Of a stretch of DNA of 64,000 nt, positions 17,465 through 25,275 are shown piece by piece; positions within the stretch are counted from its first letter, which is position 1, and each line of letters begins with the position of its first letter. The notes beneath the pieces are model-generated. The model saw only the letters and a program-made list of their open reading frames with translations, searched no databases and was not told the DNA's origin. Origin of the DNA: Superficieibacter sp. HKU1. Its GTDB lineage: Bacteria; Pseudomonadota; Gammaproteobacteria; Enterobacterales; Enterobacteriaceae. The DNA is taken from the NCBI RefSeq assembly GCF_029319185.1, contig NZ_CP119754.1, forward strand, positions 744,001 to 808,000, read 5' to 3'. A program made the translations under genes and the position numbers.

Positions 17465-18027
17465 CTCAGAAGCTCCTCAATCACTTTAAATGTGTCATCC
17501 GTACAGGGCATAACAACGAACTCTGGGTTGCCATAAATGGCGTTGATAACTGGATCGAACTGAATTCGCACCCCGGTAAGGTCGCCAGAGGGCCGCAACT
17601 GAACGGGAATGAACTTCTTCTCGCGCCCGAACATCTTCTGCGGGTAGCTAAGATATTCAGCCTGAATAACTGGATTGATGCCGAAGTCGATTTTTCCCGG
17701 AATAACGCGATCCATATCAGGAAAGCGACCATCGACAAGTTTGATGCCACTAATTGAGATCCGGCGTTCGTAGGCGTCACGATGAATGGCGAACGCTTCT
17801 TTGTTTAATACCAGCTCGGTAGTTTCTGCTTTCGCCGGAACCGGTCCTTCAAACTGAACGATGATGTTTTTCTTCGTCCGGATGCCGTGCTCCATGCGCA
17901 ACGCGACATACCCGTTAGTTGCCTCGATATGTTTCGGAGTGATGTGTACCCCGTTCAGGTAGTAACGGACATCGTTTTTAGCAGCGCACACCAGGGCAGC
18001 GCGGATAAGTTTCGACTGGATGATCAT
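17461..18027 (-). CDS. Truncated DNA polymerase III beta-clamp-like protein
   Basis: 188 residues. Residues 19-26 read DVRYYLNG, identical to the start of DnaN domain II, and residues 96-104 read KLVDGRFPD, identical to another DnaN stretch. FVVMP near residue 170 matches the YVVMP at the DnaN C-terminus. E. coli DnaN is 366 residues; this copy lacks domain I and is compressed in domain III. It could form a shorter ring, bind clamp-binding proteins as a decoy, or cap the host clamp. It is coupled by ATGA overlaps inside the early operon. The family call is strong; the role is unknown. Confidence 0.8.
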   Translation of the reverse strand: MIIQSKLIRAALVCAAKNDVRYYLNGVHITPKHIEATNGYVALRMEHGIRTKKNIIVQFEGPVPAKAETTELVLNKEAFAIHRDAYERRISISGIKLVDGRFPDMDRVIPGKIDFGINPVIQAEYLSYPQKMFGREKKFIPVQLRPSGDLTGVRIQFDPVINAIYGNPEFVVMPCTDDTFKVIEELLR

Positions 18028-18854
18028 GCGTCTGCCCCCGCGAAGACCTCTTTCGGGTCTTTGCGCAGAACGAACCCGCCAAACTCAGGATTCTGCCAGC
18101 GCTTGCGCTTACCACTCGGACGGGACGATTCCTCCAGCAGCACCTGAAAGGCATGCAGGAATGATTCACGATGCACACACAGACCACGGACGCCAGGTAA
18201 CTGTCTGGATGGCAGGTTTGCGAACCGAACAAGGCGACGACAGGAAGGATCGGACAGACCGGTTTCCCACGAAATCTTATGTACCGGAACGAATTCAGTA
18301 TCGGTATTCACGAATTCATTCGAACCGATGCGCTGTTGCGGTACTGCTGGGGATGCAGGCGCAGCAGTAACCAGGTTCGCACCGCTAACCTCCATTACCG
18401 CCTTCATCGTCGCTGATGCTGTCGCTTCGGCAACCACTCGGGCCAACGAAAGAATATCGTTATTCATGCTGATCTCCTGCTGGTGTGATTTAACGACTGA
18501 CGCTTCTTTGCTGTAAGTCCCGGTTGTCATGATGGCGGGGAGCACATCCTCACAAACCCAGTCCTGCACACGTTCAGCGGAGGGAAGCTGGCTGCGCAGG
18601 ATAAGCCGGAACAAATCAGCCTGACCTGCAAGCTGGGTTCCACGCGGTTTATCACCAAAACCCAATTCTAACGATTCGTTATAATCAAGTTTAATCAGAG
18701 ACTTGCAATGGTCTTTCAGCGCTTTGGCTGGGTTTGTGTATCCAAGGGATTTAGCAAGTTCTACAGCGTCAAAGGCTGGCTTCCCTTCATAAAGAATTCC
18801 GCTCATCGAAAAGTTCAGCTCATCAGAGCTAAAGGTCATCAGTTGGTTATTCAT
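18024..18854 (-). CDS. Bro-N domain antirepressor-like protein
   Basis: 276 residues from ATG 18854, which is preceded by GGAGG. The N-terminal Bro-N/KilA-type DNA-binding domain spans about residues 1-110 (FDAVELAKSLGYTNPAKALK ... RLILRSQLPSAERVQDWVCE). A linker follows, then a C-terminal domain (SWETGLSDPSCRRLVRFANL). Such proteins are called phage antirepressors; the target here is not shown. It overlaps both neighbours. Confidence 0.8.
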   Translation of the reverse strand: MNNQLMTFSSDELNFSMSGILYEGKPAFDAVELAKSLGYTNPAKALKDHCKSLIKLDYNESLELGFGDKPRGTQLAGQADLFRLILRSQLPSAERVQDWVCEDVLPAIMTTGTYSKEASVVKSHQQEISMNNDILSLARVVAEATASATMKAVMEVSGANLVTAAPASPAVPQQRIGSNEFVNTDTEFVPVHKISWETGLSDPSCRRLVRFANLPSRQLPGVRGLCVHRESFLHAFQVLLEESSRPSGKRKRWQNPEFGGFVLRKDPKEVFAGADA

Positions 18855-19125
18855 CGCTTTCTTCCTCCAGTTCCTTTGCTTCACGTTCTGCAATCACGTC
18901 GAGTTCAGCATTGAGTGAATCCGCCTCGCCATAGGTGGCTACACGGATCGACTGTAGGGTAGGGCTGCTGAGTCCGTCCCGGCCTTCACAAATGCTGACC
19001 GCAGCATTAACGGCTGCGCCAGTCTCACTATTACCCTGGGTAAAGATCGTGTATTCACAGCGATCACCTTTTCTTGTCACCATAAAGGTGACTCGGTACC
19101 ACATGCTGATAAGCTCATTTTTCAC
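18847..19125 (-). CDS. Phage early protein, unknown, GTG start
   Basis: Probably 92 residues from GTG 19125, with GAGGG seven bases upstream; a longer in-frame version from 19230 would overlap the previous gene heavily. It contains MWYRVTFMVTRKGDRCEYTI and a very acidic tail (EREAKELEEESDE). No recognised family. Confidence 0.65.
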   Translation of the reverse strand: MKNELISMWYRVTFMVTRKGDRCEYTIFTQGNSETGAAVNAAVSICEGRDGLSSPTLQSIRVATYGEADSLNAELDVIAEREAKELEEESDE

Positions 19126-19135
19126 ATCATTTCCC

Positions 19136-19714
19136 TCATTGCATAAGCGGCACGCCTGGCACGCCTTCGGTCTGTAATTGCGCGATAAAGCCGTTGTGCA
19201 ACCGGTCCATTGCCTCCCGGCCAAAAGCACTCAACGCGAATCCTTTTTCCGGGTGGAATTCCACCATGCCCCTGTACATCTGCAACGCCAGCGCCAGTCC
19301 TTCTTCACGCCCGTATTTTTCGATAGCGACAGACTCGATGTGACTGGACATAGCAAAGCGCACCGGCCCGGGGTAAATACTCATGCCGCCGCGCTCGCCG
19401 AGAAAGATAACCGCCCGGTCAAAGCCACCATCTTCATTCGGAACATCAACGGTGCCGTTTTTGTCGCGCTCCTCATTGATGAATACAGTTGCAACCAGCC
19501 AGCGACAGAGAATGATTTCCTTCCTGACCGGAAACTGGATCCATCCAGCCTGTTTTGCATCCTGAATGCACAACTGCCAGCGAAAACCTTCATGTGTGCG
19601 ATGATCGAAATAAGAGCTGTCAAACTGACGAACCGCACCTGACCAGCCGATAACACGGTTTCCAGTCCGAATTCCGTTGGGAGTGGCCACAGGGTTAATT
19701 TTCTTATCGTTCAT
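19136..19714 (-). CDS. Phage early protein, unknown, 192 aa
   Basis: Contains a region WIQFPVRKEIILCRWLVATV and a C-terminal helical part (HIESVAIEKYGREEGLALAL). No domain was identified. Its ATG shares one base with the stop of the upstream gene (TGATG), so it is translated by restart. Confidence 0.7.
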   Translation of the reverse strand: MNDKKINPVATPNGIRTGNRVIGWSGAVRQFDSSYFDHRTHEGFRWQLCIQDAKQAGWIQFPVRKEIILCRWLVATVFINEERDKNGTVDVPNEDGGFDRAVIFLGERGGMSIYPGPVRFAMSSHIESVAIEKYGREEGLALALQMYRGMVEFHPEKGFALSAFGREAMDRLHNGFIAQLQTEGVPGVPLMQ

Positions 19715-20127
19715 CAGTTCATCCCCGCTGGTTTACTGGCCTGAAGCGCTGCAACATCTTTCACATAGCGGTCATGCATGGACTCCCAGCGCTCATGCCA
19801 TTTCTGCATTGCACGTTTGCGGGCAAGGATTCGACGCAGACGGCGCATGCAACGCTGGTGGGCAGACAGATACTCAGCGGTAGTTTCTCCGTCGCGCCAG
19901 ATTTCCATATCGTCACGATCAATGCGTACTTGTGGATGCCGCTGTTTGAAACCCGACATACCAAACGCCTGAGTTGTCATGAAGAATGCGAGGTAGCGGA
20001 TCGCTGTATCGCGGGTGAAACACTTTTTGATGCGGCCATGCCGGGCAGCAACGAATAACGGACCAGCAGGGGTTTCATAGATTCTGATCGCCTGGTCAAT
20101 TGCAGAATTAGTGCGGTTGTTTTTCAT
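19714..20127 (-). CDS. Phage early protein, basic, unknown
   Basis: 137 residues, rich in Arg/Lys (RCMRRLRRILARKRAMQKWH), suggesting nucleic-acid binding. Not recognised. Coupled to both neighbours by overlaps. Confidence 0.65.
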   Translation of the reverse strand: MKNNRTNSAIDQAIRIYETPAGPLFVAARHGRIKKCFTRDTAIRYLAFFMTTQAFGMSGFKQRHPQVRIDRDDMEIWRDGETTAEYLSAHQRCMRRLRRILARKRAMQKWHERWESMHDRYVKDVAALQASKPAGMN

Positions 20128-20345
20128 TTTCTGTCCTTTAATTTGCTATATCTTTCGTGACTCATTACTGCCCAGTTCTGGCCGCCATCGCGGGACAACA
20201 GCCGCCAGCGCAGATTTACTTTCAGGCTCAGATGGCCGGTTTTGTACATTCGGCGGGGATGGATTCTGCCGGCCCGGTACTGGCGAAGAATGTGAACCGC
20301 CTGTCCATGAACCCATTCAGGAATTCGTATCGCTGTCAGTGCCAC
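20124..20345 (-). CDS. Small basic phage protein, unknown
   Basis: 73 residues (VHGQAVHILRQYRAGRIHPR). It is found in similar form in other lambdoid early operons, as far as I recall. No known role. Confidence 0.65.
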   Translation of the reverse strand: MALTAIRIPEWVHGQAVHILRQYRAGRIHPRRMYKTGHLSLKVNLRWRLLSRDGGQNWAVMSHERYSKLKDRK

Positions 20346-20571
20346 CAGCTACCTCCTCAATCCTCAGCTCCATGTCGCGTGCCATTTCGATAAACGTTGC
20401 CAGTGAGCAAATGTGTTCATCATCCAGCAGCCGGCGGTCGCATATCACCCTCCCGTTTTGAATGTGCAGGACTACCCGCCCTGTAAAATCAGGGAGGACA
20501 TGCAGATCCACGTTCAATACTGGGCGCGGAATCTGCACACCCTGATAGAGCATCGTTTGCTGATTAGTCAT
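20317..20571 (-). CDS. Small phage protein, unknown
   Basis: 84 residues from MTNQQTMLYQGVQIPRPVLN. ATG 20571 lies within the last codons of the upstream gene with GGAG before it. The acidic C-terminal half looks soluble. No family recognised. Confidence 0.6.
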   Translation of the reverse strand: MTNQQTMLYQGVQIPRPVLNVDLHVLPDFTGRVVLHIQNGRVICDRRLLDDEHICSLATFIEMARDMELRIEEVAGGTDSDTNS

Positions 20572-20929
20572 TTTCAGTCTCCGCATTAACTGGTTCATGC
20601 TTTTTAACGAACTCAACCAGCTCAGAAATAAGCTCGTCGATTAACTCCTTACCGCTTTCTGTCAGGAATTCACCGCTACCATTTACATCAACAGAGCTGC
20701 TGTAAATTCCCTTAATAGCTTTTACGCCTTCGATATTTCCATACTCACTGATAGCGAGCCTTTCGAATTTTCGTAATAAACCATCCAGAAGAATCTCTGT
20801 TAACTCGACCGTGTTAATACCGCCTTTATTGAGCTTAATAACTAGGAAGTAGTTGCCTGTCTTGCGCTGGTGGCGTAATAATGCTGCCTTCATGATTCGG
20901 CGGCGATATGTGTTTATCACATTATCCAT
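20564..20929 (-). CDS. Phage early protein, unknown, AT-rich
   Basis: 121 residues, Lys/Glu-rich, with codon use more AT-rich than its neighbours, hinting at separate acquisition. ATG 20929 is favoured because GGGAG lies six bases upstream; the alternative ATG 20935 sits directly on that site. Helical C-terminus (SGKELIDELISELVEFVKKH). No known domain. Confidence 0.65.
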   Translation of the reverse strand: MDNVINTYRRRIMKAALLRHQRKTGNYFLVIKLNKGGINTVELTEILLDGLLRKFERLAISEYGNIEGVKAIKGIYSSSVDVNGSGEFLTESGKELIDELISELVEFVKKHEPVNAETEND

Positions 20930-20931
20930 AT

Positions 20932-21039
20932 TCATCTCCCGTAAGCTTTACGCAGGTAGAGTGACGCAATTACTTCCTGACCGTTGGCAGCGTATAGCAG
21001 GGCTACTTTATATGCTGCTTTGTCTTTGATGAATGTCAT
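20932..21039 (-). CDS. 35-residue phage peptide
   Basis: MTFIKDKAAYKVALLYAANG ... LRKAYGR. Its ATG overlaps the stop of the S24 gene by four bases, and its stop overlaps the start zone of the next gene. The ATGA couplings on both sides are the main evidence that this short frame is real. Confidence 0.6.
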   Translation of the reverse strand: MTFIKDKAAYKVALLYAANGQEVIASLYLRKAYGR

Positions 21040-21422
21040 ACGAAACGCCTCACCGCCAGAGAAGCAACCACACGCCCATGAATTTGCATGTCACTTTGTT
21101 CATCATGAGTGAGAATAAATGCACGGTAGTGATAGTTGTCAGAAATTATATTTAACGCGCCATTGTCCAGAGGCTCTATGCGTTTAATAAATACGCAAGT
21201 TCTTCCAAAAATTTCCCTTGTAAATACATAAATACCCTGAGTTAAAACCCGACCGCCGCAATCAATGAAACCAACAATTTCACAAGGTTCAATAGTTGGC
21301 TGCATTGAATCTCCGTCCATCCTGCAACTTTTAACACGATTACCAAAATCATTAATGTTGTCAGAGCCGAACAGCATTTGAGGCGTTTCAATTGGATGAT
21401 TAATTGCGACGGCGTTAGTCAT
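21036..21422 (-). CDS. S24 (LexA-fold) peptidase-like protein without HTH
   Basis: 128 residues consisting almost only of a LexA/CI C-terminal-type domain. The nucleophile motif MDGDSMQPTI places Ser39, and Lys80 lies in CVFIKRIEP, so the Ser-Lys dyad looks intact. There is no DNA-binding domain and no obvious Ala-Gly cleavage site. It begins the operon coupled by overlaps. It may interact with the CI repressor or RecA; that is inference. Confidence 0.75.
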   Translation of the reverse strand: MTNAVAINHPIETPQMLFGSDNINDFGNRVKSCRMDGDSMQPTIEPCEIVGFIDCGGRVLTQGIYVFTREIFGRTCVFIKRIEPLDNGALNIISDNYHYRAFILTHDEQSDMQIHGRVVASLAVRRFV

Positions 21423-21487
21423 TTACATTTCCTCAGAGTGAGTTTGTCCCCACCTGTTAAGGTATTAGTTATTCAGGTGTTTAATTT

Positions 21488-21784
21488 TTATTGATTGGAG
21501 GTGAAAATTTTTTTTATGTCTGGGTGACTGTCAATGATTGATTTTGCCTCTTCACATGCCTCGTTATATGACTTGAAAAAATCGACAAGTACAAAATATC
21601 CATCGATGCGCTCGTATACAGCGAACTCTATTTCATCGACAAGAGTTGTTATAAATTGATAATTAAAACCTTCATCATGAGGTTGTGTTGCATGAAGATA
21701 AGACCAATGAGAATTGGCCGCCCTGAGCTTGGCGTGAATGTCAAATCCCTGGCTGGTTGGCTTTGGGTGTGATGTTTTATTCAT
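21488..21784 (-). CDS. Phage protein next to immunity region, unknown
   Basis: 98 residues, acidic and aromatic (YQFITTLVDEIEFAVYERID). It is the first gene after the leftward operator (21829-21851), so it is likely repressed in the lysogen. The position resembles that of N in lambda, but no Arg-rich N motif is present. Confidence 0.65.
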   Translation of the reverse strand: MNKTSHPKPTSQGFDIHAKLRAANSHWSYLHATQPHDEGFNYQFITTLVDEIEFAVYERIDGYFVLVDFFKSYNEACEEAKSIIDSHPDIKKIFTSNQ

Positions 21785-21828
21785 CTCATAGGCTCCGTTG
21801 TCTGCCGATGAGTTAATAGTACTTTAGG

Positions 21829-21851
21829 TTTTAGTATTTGCAATACTAAAA
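21829..21851. promoter_or_regulatory. Leftward operator, perfect 10-bp inverted repeat
   Basis: TTTTAGTATT-TGC-AATACTAAAA. A related site lies between cI and cro (22710-22732), 19 of 23 bases the same. Together they look like OL and OR for the CI/Cro pair. A half-copy TAGTACTTT at 21817-21825 may be a second weaker site. Confidence 0.8.
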
Positions 21852-21857
21852 TTAGAA

Positions 21858-21885
21858 AATATTAATAACCAAAGGTATTAATATT
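21858..21885. promoter_or_regulatory. AT-rich inverted repeat by leftward promoter
   Basis: AATATTAATA-ACCAAAGG-TATTAATATT, next to the leftward operator. It has a different sequence from the CI operator, so another factor or a -10 region may be involved. Confidence 0.4.
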
Positions 21886-21912
21886 TGATTTGGAATGAAA
21901 TTTTTATGAAAA

Positions 21913-21932
21913 AAAGCCGGAAAACCGGCTTT
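21913..21932 (-). terminator. Terminator of cI transcript
   Basis: AAAGCCGG-AAAA-CCGGCTTT stem just after the cI stop. On the minus strand it runs into TTTTTTTCAT, a usual intrinsic terminator. Confidence 0.8.
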
Positions 21933-21947
21933 ATGGCAAAGGGGGGA

Positions 21948-22655
21948 TCAAGCGAATCTGTATTTTGCCTCGACGACGACCCCAACAATTCTGCAGTTGC
22001 CGTTTATAGGCAGTAAGGGGTAACTTGGATTCAGCGGTTTTAAATATTTCCTTCCACTATCAATAACATACTTTTTAAAGGTTGCCTCGTTTGTGTCGTC
22101 TAGTTTAGCCACAACTAAGCTGCCGTTCTTGGGCTCTTTTCCTGTATCCACTAAGATTGCCATGCCTTCGGGAATGCTTATTCCACTTTGCGAAGTCATT
22201 GAGTCACCTTGGACACGGAGCCAAAAGCCATCCCCTTCGATATGGGCGTCTGAATCAAGCCATTCGTCGATATCTTTTGGCCCAAATGGCTCAACCGCTT
22301 CCGTCCAGTTTCCGGCACTGATCCAGCTTATCATCGGATATGAAGTGGATTTCTTTGGCACAGATAGGAATTCAACATTTTTAGCATATGCATGCATGTT
22401 ATTGAGTTCTCTAGCTAATCTTGGGCTGAACTCTTCAACCTCAACATCCAGTACCTTTGCGAACATTACCGCAGAACTGATGTTCAATGCATTTCTTCCA
22501 TTTAAATAATGGCCTACGGCACTTTGAGTAATGTTCATCTGATCAGCGATGTGCTGCTGGGTTAAGCCGAAAATTTTTTTCTTGGACTCATACAAAGCTT
22601 TAAGGCGCTTTGCGTCTTCAAGCTGTTCTGTCGTCAGGAGCTTTGTCGTTTTCAT
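21948..22655 (-). CDS. cI: CI-type prophage repressor
   Basis: 235 residues. The N-terminal HTH (LTQQHIADQMNITQSAVGHY, about 31-50) is followed by a LexA-type C-terminal domain. The autocleavage bond Ala114-Gly115 (SWISAGNW), Ser152 in GDSM and the Lys pair at 194-195 are present, so RecA-stimulated cleavage on DNA damage is expected. It maintains lysogeny by binding the TACTA-type operators on both sides. Confidence 0.92.
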   Translation of the reverse strand: MKTTKLLTTEQLEDAKRLKALYESKKKIFGLTQQHIADQMNITQSAVGHYLNGRNALNISSAVMFAKVLDVEVEEFSPRLARELNNMHAYAKNVEFLSVPKKSTSYPMISWISAGNWTEAVEPFGPKDIDEWLDSDAHIEGDGFWLRVQGDSMTSQSGISIPEGMAILVDTGKEPKNGSLVVAKLDDTNEATFKKYVIDSGRKYLKPLNPSYPLLPINGNCRIVGVVVEAKYRFA

Positions 22656-22709
22656 AATTTATTTTAATACCTTTAGTTTGAAAATGTCTCCTACTGATAG
22701 TACTATCTA

Positions 22710-22732
22710 TTATAGTACTTGTGATACTAAAA
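22710..22732. promoter_or_regulatory. Rightward operator between cI and cro
   Basis: TTATAGTACTT-G-TGATACTAAAA, similar to the leftward operator. A second palindrome GATAGTACTATC (22696-22707) lies 2 bases to the left and a weaker TTAATACCTTTAG at about 22669-22681, suggesting a three-part OR. Confidence 0.75.
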
Positions 22733-22746
22733 AAGTGGGCACAGAC

Positions 22747-22971
22747 ATGATGACTATATCGCTCAAAGACTACGTTTCAGAAATAGGCCAGGTAAGAGCA
22801 GGCCAGCGACTGGGTGTCACCCAGATTGCAATAAGCAAAGCATTGAGATCTGGACGAAGTATTTTTGTTCAGATCGAAGAGGGGCATATCGCCGCCTTTG
22901 AAACTAAGCCGTTTCCAGCAAAACAGAAATCTTCGCGGCGTCTGATGGGGTTAGACCATACAGCAGATTAA
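22747..22971 (+). CDS. cro: Cro-like repressor
   Basis: 74 residues, a small HTH protein (GQVRAGQRLGVTQIAISKAL). It is divergent from cI across the operators. ATG 22747 or 22750 may start it; a longer frame would run back through the operators and is unlikely. It should turn down early transcription, as lambda Cro does. Confidence 0.82.
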   Translation: MMTISLKDYVSEIGQVRAGQRLGVTQIAISKALRSGRSIFVQIEEGHIAAFETKPFPAKQKSSRRLMGLDHTAD

Positions 22972-22983
22972 CCCGTTCAGCAT

Positions 22984-23055
22984 ATGGATCTCGCCTACCG
23001 TAATCCACGTGGTGTGCGGGTGAATGTCACCGGCTGTAACCGGCAAAAGCAGTAG
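22984..23055 (+). CDS. Possible 23-residue peptide in cro-cII gap
   Basis: MDLAYRNPRGVRVNVTGCNR and three more residues. It has the feel of remnants seen in other lambdoid phages. No ribosome site of note. Low confidence. Confidence 0.25.
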   Translation: MDLAYRNPRGVRVNVTGCNRQKQ

Positions 23056-23087
23056 ATTTATTTCACCAGACAGAGGGATCTGTATAA

Positions 23088-23447
23088 ATGCATGCAGCCT
23101 GTCCGGAAGTTTCAACAGTATTTCAAGAGGGTTTCAGAGTGAGCCAGTCAGTATATGAATTCGTTAACAGTCATCAATTTGCAAAGCCAATTCACAGGCT
23201 CATCATGCTTCGCGTTCTGGCTGCTGGCTCTTTAGATGGTCTGGGTGAACGTAAAATTGATCATGATGTTCTGGCTAACTTTTGCTGCTGTTCACGTCAG
23301 GCAATGTTCAAAGAGCTAAAGGTGCTTGAGCGGGCTGGTTATTTGCAAATGAGAAAGATGGACGAGGTGACGCTAGAGGCTACCGTCAGGATCGAGCCTG
23401 TGCGCGGCTATACCATAATCGTGAACGAGGCCCGATATGAGCAGTAA
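23088..23447 (+). CDS. Winged-helix phage early regulator, cII position
   Basis: 119 residues with a winged-helix-like region (DHDVLANFCCCSRQAMFKEL ... AGYLQMRKMDEVTLEATVRI). AGAGGG precedes ATG 23088; GTG 23139 is an alternative. It lies between cro and the O-like gene, where lambda has cII, but is not a recognisable CII homologue. Its stop region overlaps the next start. Confidence 0.7.
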   Translation: MHAACPEVSTVFQEGFRVSQSVYEFVNSHQFAKPIHRLIMLRVLAAGSLDGLGERKIDHDVLANFCCCSRQAMFKELKVLERAGYLQMRKMDEVTLEATVRIEPVRGYTIIVNEARYEQ

Positions 23448-24381
23448 TATTCTCGGAAACGTCTGGGAGGCTTGCGCTGCTCACGACATCAAGGGTGCCA
23501 AGCTGGTGATTATGGCCAGACTGGCTGACTACTCGAACGATGACGGGGTCTGCTATCCGAGCGTTGAGACCATCTGCCGCCAGTTGGGCCTGGGAGAAAG
23601 CACAGTCAGAACGGCTATTGCAGAACTGGAGTCTGCTGGCTGGTTACGCCGGGAATCTCGTCGCAAAGGTAATCGCAACACGTCCAATCTTTATCACCTG
23701 AATGCAGATCGCCTTGAGGCTCTGGCACGAATTGAGAAGGACAAAGTAACAATGCTGAGACAGCAACGCAGGGCTAAAGATTTTCACCCGTCAGATTCTG
23801 AACCTCCAAAATATGAACCGTCAGATTCTGCACGTTCAAACGGCTTTCACCCGTCAGATTCTGCACGTTCAAACGGCTTTCACCCGTCAGATTCTGACAA
23901 AAACAGCGTTTTCACCCGTCAGAATCTGACCCCAGATCCACAAGTAAATTCAAAACATGATCCACAAGTAAATTCAAAACATGATCCACAAGGTATTGGC
24001 ACACCGGCTAAAGCCGATGAGCCGTTACCCAATGCAAAGCAGGATTATTCACCTGATTTTGAAACAGCCTGGCAGGTATACCCTAAACGCGCTGGTGGTA
24101 ATCCCAAAGCATCAGCTTACAAAGCATGGAAAGCACGGCTGAAAGAGGGGGTTAGGCCAGATGACATGCTGGAAGGCGTAAAGCGTTATGCAGCATACGT
24201 CCGCGCAACAGGCAATACTGGCACTCAATACGTCAAGCAGGCAGTAACGTTCTTTGGTCCCGATCGCCATTTCGAAGAGTCCTGGCAGACGCCGTCCGCT
24301 CCGGGAGGTGGGCGTCCTGGAATGCTGCCGGTATCCGGGTTTAGTGAACAGGACTATGGCAAAACAGACTGCAACTGGTAA
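23437..24381 (+). CDS. Phage replication initiator, O-like
   Basis: 314 residues. The N-terminal HTH domain (PSVETICRQLGLGESTVRTA) is typical of phage replication proteins that bind the origin. A low-complexity centre (residues about 115-190) has repeats ARSNGFHPSDS and DPQVNSKH. A C-terminal domain (FETAWQVYPKRAGGNPKASA) probably contacts the helicase or loader. The DNA of the centre contains iterons, so the origin is inside the gene, as in lambda O. Followed by dnaC- and dnaB-type genes. Confidence 0.85.
   Translation: MSSNILGNVWEACAAHDIKGAKLVIMARLADYSNDDGVCYPSVETICRQLGLGESTVRTAIAELESAGWLRRESRRKGNRNTSNLYHLNADRLEALARIEKDKVTMLRQQRRAKDFHPSDSEPPKYEPSDSARSNGFHPSDSARSNGFHPSDSDKNSVFTRQNLTPDPQVNSKHDPQVNSKHDPQGIGTPAKADEPLPNAKQDYSPDFETAWQVYPKRAGGNPKASAYKAWKARLKEGVRPDDMLEGVKRYAAYVRATGNTGTQYVKQAVTFFGPDRHFEESWQTPSAPGGGRPGMLPVSGFSEQDYGKTDCNW
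23785..23928 (+). other. Putative phage replication origin: five iterons
   Basis: CCGTCAGATTCTG-type repeats start at 23785, 23815, 23848, 23881 and 23913, spaced 30, 33, 33 and 32 bases, about three helical turns. Each contains the palindrome-like CAGATTCTG. Four of five read CACCCGTCAG; the last has CAGAATCTG. Likely binding sites for the initiator encoded by the same DNA. Confidence 0.8.
23935..23993 (+). repeat. 24-bp tandem repeats with DnaA-box-like words
   Basis: Two full copies and a partial third of a 24-base AT-rich unit starting GATCCACAAG (23935, 23959, 23983). In the second and third copies the preceding T gives TGATCCACA, one mismatch from the DnaA box TTATCCACA; the first copy reads AGATCCACA, two mismatches. 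The A+T-rich stretch beside the iterons could be the DNA unwinding element. Confidence 0.7.
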
Positions 24382-24396
24382 CTCAGGAGATTTTGA

Positions 24397-25275
24397 ATGT
24401 TGAACATCAAACAGCGTGAAGAAAGAGATAATTTGCTGGCTAAGCGTGACGCATTAACCGAAGAACTTGAGTTTGCAGTGGAGCATAAAAAACCATGGCG
24501 GTGGAGCAGCTGGGATGCTGGCGAGATCACCACGGTCTCATGTGACATTCACGGAGATTACAAACGCATGGCGCTGATCGGCAAAGCCCTTCGCGGCGCT
24601 GAAAATATCGTTTACTCGTCCTGTCCGAAGTGCGTCAGGGATCAGATTGCCCTGACCGAAGCCGCGCTGCGGGAGCTGCGTGTGAGTGACCTGCTGGACA
24701 ATGCCGGTATTGCGCGCCGCTTCGAAGCCTGTGAATTTGATAACTACCAGGCCGTGAATCAGGATGCTGCTCAAAACCTGTCTGTATGCCAACGTTACGC
24801 CGCCAGTTGGCCGGATCGCCTCAACGCCGGAACCGGTCTCGTTATGACGGGTAACTGCGGTACAGGTAAGAACCACCTGGCTGTCTCAATGGCAAAGAAT
24901 ATTATTCGCGCTCACCAGGCCAGGGTGGAAATTACTGACGTTATGCGCCTTACCCGCTCTGTAAAACGCACATGGCGGCACAACGCCGAGAGCACTGAAG
25001 AAGAGGTCATTGAATATTTCACAACGCTGGATCTGCTGATCATCGATGAGGTTGGTGTACAGTTCGGCAGCCCGGCAGAAATGACTATCCTTCAGGAGGT
25101 AATTAACGCCCGTTATGAAAGTATTCTGCCAACGATCCTCATCAGTAATCTGACCTTTGACCAGCTAAAGGAAACCATAGGGGAGCGTATTGTTGACCGG
25201 GTAACGGATGGAGGTCGTAACCGCCTTGCATTTGGCTGGGGTAGCTATCGCAGTATTAGCGGAGTGGTAGCATGA
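24397..25275 (+). CDS. Phage DnaC-type helicase loader
   Basis: 292 residues, AAA+ ATPase. Walker A is GNCGTGKNHLA near residue 155 and Walker B LLIIDEVG, both very close to host DnaC. An extra N-terminal segment holds Cys residues (VSCDIHGDY ... YSSCPKCV) that may bind zinc, unlike host DnaC. ATG 24397 follows AGGAG. It overlaps dnaB by four bases, so the two are made together. Confidence 0.9.
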   Translation: MLNIKQREERDNLLAKRDALTEELEFAVEHKKPWRWSSWDAGEITTVSCDIHGDYKRMALIGKALRGAENIVYSSCPKCVRDQIALTEAALRELRVSDLLDNAGIARRFEACEFDNYQAVNQDAAQNLSVCQRYAASWPDRLNAGTGLVMTGNCGTGKNHLAVSMAKNIIRAHQARVEITDVMRLTRSVKRTWRHNAESTEEEVIEYFTTLDLLIIDEVGVQFGSPAEMTILQEVINARYESILPTILISNLTFDQLKETIGERIVDRVTDGGRNRLAFGWGSYRSISGVVA

